Assembly (NCBI RefSeq): GCF_932294415.1
Contig: NC_065538.1
Coordinates: 16,139,830 to 16,203,829 of the forward strand
DNA from: Quercus robur
Taxonomy: Eukaryota > Streptophyta > Magnoliopsida > Fagales > Fagaceae
Direction of reading: 5' to 3'
DNA: 64,000 nucleotides
Shown piece by piece: positions 58,087 to 64,000 of the stretch. The notes beneath the pieces are model-generated. The model searched no databases. It saw only the letters and a program-made list of their open reading frames with translations, and had not been told where the DNA came from. The position numbers and the translations under genes are program-made. Positions within the stretch are counted from its first letter, which is position 1; the number at the start of each line of letters is the position of its first letter.

Positions 58087-60138
58087 TTAATAATAATAAT
58101 ACCTCCTGAGGTTATTTACATTCCATGGTCGAGGTACAGCTTTTTCATCCAAATCTTCTAGGTAGTAGGTGCCTATTCCGGCCACGGATGTGACACGGTA
58201 TGGTCCCTCCCAATTGGGCCCCAACTTGCCCCAAGAGGGGTTCTTTGCGCTGCCAAGAATCTTCCTCATCACGAGATCACCTGGACCCAGAGGCCGCAGT
58301 TTGACGTTAGCATCATACCCTTGTCTTAGCTTCTGGTGATAATAGGCCATGTGAATCGCGGCCTTCTCCCTCCTTTCCTCGGCTAGGTCCAGACTTCCTC
58401 CTAGCAACTCATCGTTATCGCTTGGGGTAAATGAGCTAGACCTCAACGTGGGGAAATTGTTCTCGATCGGAAGCACAGCCTCAGCCCCGTAAGTCATTGA
58501 GAAGGGGGTCTCACCGGTGGAACGCCGCGGCGTTGTCCGATAGGTCCATAAGACGTGCGGTAGTTCTTCTACCCATCTCCCCTTTGACTCATCCAATCTT
58601 TTCTTCAATCCGTTCACTATGACCTTGTTTACGGCCTCGACTTGCCCATTTCCTTGGGGGTATGCGGGGGTGGAATATCGATTGATGATCCCAAACTCAC
58701 GGCAATACTCCCTAAAATTCTTGCTGTCAAACTGAAGACCATTGTCGGAAATGAGTGTTCTCAGAGTTCCGAAGCGGGTGATAATGTTCTTCCAGATGAA
58801 TTTCTGGGCGTCCACGTCCCTGATGTTGGCCAAAGGCTCAGCCCCCACCCATTTAGTGAAGTAATCGGTTCTGACTATTATGTATCGCTTGTTCCCCGCA
58901 GCTTTGGGGAAAGGTCCGACAATATCAAGACCCCATTGCGCGAACGGCCATGGACTGGAGAGTGGGTTGAGAACCCCTCCGGGTTGGTGGATATTTGGGG
59001 CGAATCTTTGGCACTGATCGCACTTCTTAGCGTATTCCTGGGCTTGTCTCTGCATGTTCGGCCACCAGTATCCTTGGGTGAGTGCCCTGTGCGCCAGCGA
59101 TCTTCCTCCGGTGTGACTTCCACAAACTCCCTCATGCAACTCTTCAAGAAGAGACTCGGACTCCTCTGGATGTACGCAGAGCAGGTACGGTCCAGAGTAG
59201 GAGCGCCGATAAAGTTTGCGGTCCTCTGATAGCCAAAAACGAGGAGCATTTCTACGTATCTTCTCGGCTTCTAGTCTTTCTTCCGGTAGGATCTCATCTT
59301 GGAGGAAATTCCTCAGGGGGTCCATCCAACTGGGGCTCTGTCTTATCTGATGGACTTGGGTCGGGTTTCCACTGATGGGACTGGCCTTAACTAGATCTTC
59401 GACTAGGATCACTCGTGGCAAATTACGTGCCGAGGACGTGGCAAGAGTGGCCAGCGAGTCTGCATGAGTGTTTACGCTCCTGGAGATGTGCGTTAAACTG
59501 AAGGATTCAAAGCTCTCCTGTAGCCGTTTGACTTGTCCCAGATACTCTTGCATCCTAGTATCTCGAGCTTCCAGCTCTCCCATCACTTGTCCGACCACTA
59601 ATCTGGAGTCCGAGAAGGCTTCTATTACTCTTCCACCCAACCTTTGAACCATTGCCATTCCTTGAAGTAAGGCTTCGTATTCGGCTTCATTGTTCGTAGC
59701 CGAGAATCCGAGTCTTAATGATTTTTCAATGACAGCGCCGTCTGGCGATATTAAAACTATCCCAACTCCTGATCCTCTCTGGTTGGCCGCGCCATCCACG
59801 TAGACCTTCCAATGCATGGTTTCCCCGGCCGAAATCGCGCCGACCAGTTTTCCGCACAGGTCTTTCTTCTCGGTCACCGTTTCTATAGAGGGCTCAGCGA
59901 ACTCTGCTACCAAGTCCGCGAGGACCTGTCCTTTGACGGAGGGTCTGGGCATATATTTAATATCAAAAGCCCCCAGAAGAGCACTCCACATGGCGATCCT
60001 TCCTGTGTAGTCAGCACTTCGAAGCACGGCTCGAAGTGGAAGCTGAGTCAGGACGATGACCGTGTGCGCCTGAAAGTAATGAGGAAGCTTCCGGGTTGCA
60101 TGCACTATCGCCAAAATTGCCTTCTCTAAGGGTAGGTA
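58087..60138 (-). pseudogene. Tat element 2 archaeal-type RNase H and integrase (3' part of pol)
   Basis: This 675-codon open part of the polyprotein follows a TGA at 60139-60141 (HEAEV-stop-YLPLEKA, where element 1 has Arg). It starts with the end of the RT-linked RNase H. A second, archaeal-type RNase H follows (VYVDGAANQRGSGVG, NNEAEYEALLQG, FSDSRLVVGQVMGELEARD, NTHADSLATLA). Integrase comes last: an HHCC finger (HTGGRS...KKCDQCQRFA), a catalytic core with D (GLDIVGPFPKA), D (LISDNGLQFDS) and E (GNGQVEAVNKVI), and a C-terminal tail (SWGKLGPNWEGPYRVTSVAG) ending NNLRRYYYY. These domains would integrate cDNA. All catalytic acids are present; only the upstream stop separates this part from RT. 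Confidence 0.9.
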
Positions 60139-61404
60139 TCACACCTCGGCTTCATGTAGTGACTTGCTCACATAGTACACCGGTCGCTGCACCCCATTAT
60201 CATCCCGTATTAATACCAGGCTTACGGCGTGGGGAGCTACGGCGATGTAGGCAAACAACACCTCGTCTGCCTCCGGACTGGACATGATGGGTGGTCGGGA
60301 CAGGTAGTCCTTAAGCTGCTGGAAAGCCTGAACGCAATCCTCCGACCATTTAAACTCTTTCCACTTGTTTATCAGGAGGTAAAAAGGCCGACATCGATCC
60401 GCCGATCGTGATATGAACCGGCTTAATGCCGCAATCATGCTAGTGAGCTTCTGCACTTCCTTCGGGTTCCGAGGAGTCTGTAGACTGTTAATGGCTTTGA
60501 TTTGGTCAGGACTTACTTCTATTCCTCTATGGGTGACCATGTACCCTAGGAATTTCCCAGACCCGACCCCGAATGAACATTTGGAGGCATTCAGCCGCAA
60601 CCGGTGCTCCCTTAAGATAGCGAAGACTGTTCCAAGGTCTTGCACGTGCTCGGACACCCTTTTACTCTTCACAATCATATCGTCTATATACACCTCAATG
60701 ATCTTGCCCAGTTGCGGCTCGAACATCCGAGTCATCATCCTTTGGTAGGTTGAGCCCGCGTTCTTTAGCCCGAATGGCATCACCTTATAATGATAATTTC
60801 CGATGGGCGTCATGAAAGCCGTTTTCTCTTGGTCCTCTAGCGCAAGGGGTATCTGATGATAGCCCTGGAAGGCGTCCAGGAAGCTCATTCGAGGGTGTCC
60901 CACGGTAGCATCCACCAATCGATCAATTTTGGGTAGGGGGAATGGGTCCTTGGGGCACGCCTTGTTCAGGTCCGTGAAGTCCACGCAGACCCTCCACTTC
61001 CCCGTCTTTTTCCTTACCACCACTGTGTTCGCCAACCATTCAGGATAAAAGACCTCTTTGATAGCTCCTGCTCTTTTCAACTTGGCCACTTCGTCTCTCA
61101 CGGCACCAGCGTGTTCCTTTGAAGGACGTCGGGGTGGTTGCTTCCTCGGAGTGGAAGAGGGGTTGACGTTCAGGTGGTGACAGATGAGGCTGGGATCAAC
61201 TCCAGGGGCATCGTAGGCGTCCCAAGCGAATACGTCGACATTTTCTCTGAGAAATCTGACCAGTTCCTCCTTTTCCTGAGAGGGCAATTCAGAGCCGACC
61301 TGAAAGAACTTCTCCGGGTCATTGCTGACAGCAACCTTATCTAAACCTTCACACCTTATCTCCTCGGCCAGCTTCTCGTCTTGCTTTGCCGAGGAGGCTG
61401 GTTG
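60139..61404 (-). pseudogene. Tat element 2 reverse transcriptase and first RNase H
   Basis: An open frame runs from after the TAG at 61405-61407 to the TGA at 60139. Motifs appear in order: ELVRFLRENVDVFAWDAYDA, WLANTVVVRKKTGKWRVCVD, FTDLNKACPKDPFPLPKID, FLDAFQGYHQIPL, MPFGLKNAGSTYQRMM, YIDDMIVKSK (catalytic box), SKCSFGVGSGKFLGYMV. The degenerate gypsy RNase H follows (LLINKWKEFKWSEDCVQAF, LVLIRDDNGVQRPVYYVSKS). It would copy the element RNA into cDNA. The domain itself has no break, but the flanking stops cut it from protease and integrase. Any ATG start inside is unlikely to be natural, because the frame is part of a polyprotein. Confidence 0.9.
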
Positions 61405-62265
61405 CTACAAGCTCTTTGGGGCCGAGGACTCGACCAAGGGCCGATGTAAAATGGCGGCCACCACACACTTCCTGGCCACGGCCTGATCTCCTCGGATCTC
61501 TTCCACTCGTCCTCTGGATGGGTATTTCACTTTCTGGTGAAGTGTGGAGGTCACGGCCTCTAGGCTGTGGATCCATGGCCTTGCAACTATCGCGGTGTAG
61601 GGTGAATAAGCGTCGACCACGATGAAATTCACCTCCACCACTTCCGCCCCAGTCTGTACGGGCAGTCGGATTTGCCCCTTTGGTGTAACGAGCTTCCCCT
61701 CGAAGCTGAGGAGGGGGGAGTCATAAGCTGTCAAATCTTCCGGCTTCAAATTCAGCCCCTTGTATAGGTCGGGGTACATTATCTCCACCGCACTTCCAGA
61801 GTCTACTAATACCCTTTTCACATCGAAACCCCCCATCCGCAAGGTGACCACCAAGGCGTCATCGTGAGGTTGAATTGTTCCTCTCTTATCCTCATCCGAG
61901 AATCCCAGTATCAAAGAGCTTCCCTTTTTTATCCTTTTGGGCTCCCTTTGCCTGCCTTCGGAGGGAAGGCGGTCCACGGCTAACACCCTGGGGATGGGTG
62001 GCCCAGTTCTTCCTGGTGCAGCGAGGATGACATGTATCGTCCCGGTGGGGGGTCTTAAAGACACGTCCCTTCGAGGTTCTTGTGTTGCCTGGCCGGGATG
62101 GCCGCTCGATGGGTGCAGCAGGTGACGTAGCTTTCCTTCTTGGACCAATTGATCCAGGTGATTCCACAAATTCCTGCAATCCTCAGTAGTATGCCCGTGG
62201 TCCTGATGATATTGGCAATATAAGTTCTGATTACGATTAGCAGGATTTCCAGCCATCTTTCCCGG
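61405..62265 (-). pseudogene. Tat element 2 zinc knuckle and aspartic protease region
   Basis: It is in the same frame as gag, separated by a TAG at 62266-62268 (PYFR-stop-PGKMAGNP). It starts with a CX3HX4HX4C knuckle (CQYHQDHGHTTEDC) typical of Tat Gag. The protease has the active site in VLVDSGSAVEIMY (D-S-G), the flap-side FEGKLVTPKGQIRLPV and NFIVVDAYSPYTAIVARPWI. The frame ends at TAG (61405-61407), after which the same frame reads on into RT. The stop context TAG CAA CCA matches the UAG-CAR-YYA readthrough signal. Confidence 0.88.
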
Positions 62266-63445
62266 CTATCTGAAATAGGGTTCATCCCTTACTTTCTCCA
62301 GTACTTGTTGTACCGGCTCTCTGAATACGGCATTCACAATTTGCGGGTTGCTCTGCCCAGCCTGTCGCGGAAAATCTCTCCTCGGCTGACCAGGATTGTG
62401 ACGTTCCGTCCTGAAATCATTTGCTTTAGGGGGGACAACCTTCTCCTTCCCCTTCCCTTGCAGCTGATCCTCCTCCACCCTTTTGTACTTGTCAATCCTA
62501 TCCATTAGCTGTTGGACGTCGGTAACTGGCTTTCCGGTGAGGGATTTCCTCAAGCCATGCCAGGTAGGGAGGCCGCTTTTGAACGTGCTGATAGCAACGT
62601 TATCATGGTTGTCGTCTAAATCGTTATACACCTCCCAATACCTATCCGAGTATGCTTTCAGAGTTTCCCCTTCATGCATGGACAAGGACAGTAGCGAACT
62701 GAGCGGTCGAGGGACTCGGGTGTTTGTAATAAAACGGGAGCAAAAAGCTTGAGTGAGCTGCTTGTAGGAGCCTACTGAGTTTGTCCTCAGGCTGTTGAAC
62801 CACCTCATTGCCATCGATCCCAAGCTGGACGGGAAGATCTTGCACATTAGGGCTTCGTTTTGCGAATAGATCGCCATTTTCTGGTTGAACTGACTCACGT
62901 GCTCTACCGGGTCTGTTCTGCCGGTATAGATGACGAATACCGGTTGGTTGAAGCGTCTTGGCAGCTTAGCCCCTTCGATTTTACTCGTGAAGGGTGACCT
63001 TGAGATCTGATCCAACGCCTTCTTCATGGCATCGCTCCCCGAACCTTTGCTGGATGGGCTCTCATACTTCCGTACTGGGCGTGGTTCCTTTACGTAAGAA
63101 AAGGTCTCGCTTGGGGGGGGTCCTTGACCTTCGTCTGTAACTCGTGTCCTCCGCATTAGAAGACTCGCCTGAGTCAGAGGGAGATTGTCTTCGCTGTACA
63201 CGTCGTAGCTTCCTTTTTAGGTCATCTATCTCTCGCTGCATGGCCTGGTGACTATTTCGCCTTTGAGACACGTGACTTCCTATCTCAGTGTGACTCTGGC
63301 TCGTCCGGGTGGTATGCACACTCCCCTCACGATTCCCCCTGCCGCCTGGGTTGGTTGGGTTATTTTGCCTTTGGGACTCGGCGGGTTGTGTTCGTTGGGA
63401 GTTAGCTTGGTGAGGATCTTCCTGGTGTGGATCTAGTTCTTCCAT
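62266..63445 (-). pseudogene. Tat element 2 gag, one frameshift
   Basis: The ATG at 63445 (MEELDPHQED) lies about 35 bases after the primer site. The N-terminal part is basic and repeat-poor (DDLKRKLRRVQRRQSPS). At 63113-63120 a G8 run (C8 on the coding strand) shifts the frame. With seven, RRRSRTPP would run on as SETFSYVKEP. The second part has the retrotransposon Gag domain (GRTDPVEHVSQFNQKMAIYS, MCKIFPSSLGSMAMRWFNSL, RFITNTRVPRPLSSLLSLSM, EGETLKAYSDRYWEVYND). It ends at TAG 62266-62268, in frame with the protease region. Gag would form the capsid-like particle. Confidence 0.9.
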
Positions 63446-63478
63446 GCTCGACTGTTGCACTAGCTGATGCCCTAGCTC

Positions 63479-63496
63479 TTCCCACAGACGGCGCCA
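63479..63496 (-). other. Primer binding site of Tat element 2
   Basis: On the - strand TGGCGCCGTCTGTGGGAA begins two bases after the 5' LTR end. The leading TGGCGCCGT fits the 3' end of a plant tRNA, probably tRNA-Asp from memory. The assignment is not checked. Confidence 0.7.
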
Positions 63497-63498
63497 AT

Positions 63499-64000
63499 TG
63501 TGGTTACACGATTTTCCTGGCCCAACTCGTGTTGATTAGGCCCTGGCCCAAAGCGCAACCCACAATAATTATTTGTAGAGGATGGGTCAAAGAACTTGGC
63601 CTCAGTGAACTTGTTCGGTCTTATGCATGGGCAGTATGATTTGCAAAAGAAAAATAGAAAAACACCAGAATGGATCTTTCTCAAGTCTGATTTTATTTCT
63701 TTTTTTGTTTCTGATACAGTTCTCCCGTCCCCTTCTTTGAGGGACTCCACTACATTATATATTTTTCTTCTTTTCATCCCAGCCTTACACTTGTTAGTCA
63801 TCCAAGCATCCACTCGAGCACCTGTCCCATCAGACGCCCTCATCAGACCCTTTGTGAGTTGCAGAGGCCAAGGCGGTACTGTTCAGGAGTCTTTTCCTCA
63901 TTAATGCGGCCAAGAGGGTGGTTGGGGCGCAATTAATGTGGTGGTAGCCTTCCGTGAGATATTTTGAATTTAATTCGTTTTATATGTTGGGAAGACGAGC
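63499..64000 (-). repeat. 5' LTR of Tat element 2, truncated by the window
   Basis: It is the counterpart of 53567-54068 at a constant offset of 9,932 bp with two substitutions and no gaps. About 186 bp are expected beyond the window. Confidence 0.95.

Larger units (their letters stand above)
53567..64000 (-). mobile_element. Young Ty3/gypsy Tat-type retrotransposon (element 2), cut by window end
   Basis: Read on the - strand: 5' LTR (from beyond 64000 to 63499), primer site, gag, protease, RT, RNase H, archaeal-type RNase H, integrase, tandem-repeat block, antisense extra gene, polypurine tract, 3' LTR (54254-53567). The dual RNase H and the extra antisense ORF place it in the Tat lineage. 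If the right LTR equals the left, about 186 bp lie beyond the window and the full length is about 10.6 kb. LTR identity (500/502) shows recent insertion, but gag-pol has a frameshift and three stops. Confidence 0.95.

Noticed and set aside
58642-59375. Long + strand ORFs over the integrase region
   Set aside because: They are mirror frames of the real - strand integrase. The same shadows appear over element 1.

Overview
This window is plant nuclear DNA: AT-rich, intron-bearing and crowded with nested transposable elements. The MIOX exon pattern, the dual-RNase-H Tat-type retrotransposons, the L1-type LINEs and the TACTGTTCA-rich Tourist-like MITEs fit a eudicot, perhaps a woody one. The species cannot be fixed from sequence alone. 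Only two host genes are well supported. One is an intact 11-exon myo-inositol oxygenase gene (MIOX, + strand, 17066-21457). The other is a two-exon gene for a 71-residue secreted cysteine-rich peptide (+ strand, 30114-30466). Neither has an evident functional link to its neighbours.

Layout. 717-1011 is a Tourist-like MITE. 1132-7712 is a decayed, 5'-deleted Ty3/gypsy (Tat) element with one LTR, a broken extra ORF on the + strand, an 81-bp tandem repeat and a pol remnant on the - strand. 7.7-13.9 kb is gene-free AT-rich DNA with a foldback element, a perfect hairpin and a MITE. 13918-15578 is a long-TIR Mutator-like element with a perfect 9-bp target duplication. The MIOX promoter and gene follow. 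21.7-28.2 kb is an old LINE split by a 185-bp MITE and by a degenerate Ty1/copia element. 28.4-34 kb holds a foldback element, the peptide gene, a 1.2-kb Harbinger-like element and a MITE. 34.4-36.5 kb is a MULE transposase remnant. 37.4-41.6 kb holds a foldback element, a LINE inside a MITE, and a LINE tail with a perfect 17-bp target duplication. 42.5-47.9 kb holds a Harbinger-like element hosting a Pack-MULE with an HSP70 fragment, a solo LTR, and a second Pack-MULE with a two-exon GRF zinc-finger fragment. 49-52.8 kb contains two tandem duplications. 53567 to the window end is a nearly complete, young Tat element.

The most distinctive system is that last element. Gag-protease-RT-RNaseH-integrase lies on the - strand. 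Between pol and the 3' LTR an antisense gene lies on the + strand, with its own TATA box, three coding exons (possibly also a 5'UTR intron) and an intact 744-residue frame. The older copy at 1-8 kb conserves the promoter block, splice sites and start codon. The two LTR copies differ at 2 of 502 comparable positions, yet gag-pol has one homopolymer frameshift and three in-frame stops. One of those stops, between protease and RT, is in a TMV-type readthrough context (UAG CAA CCA).
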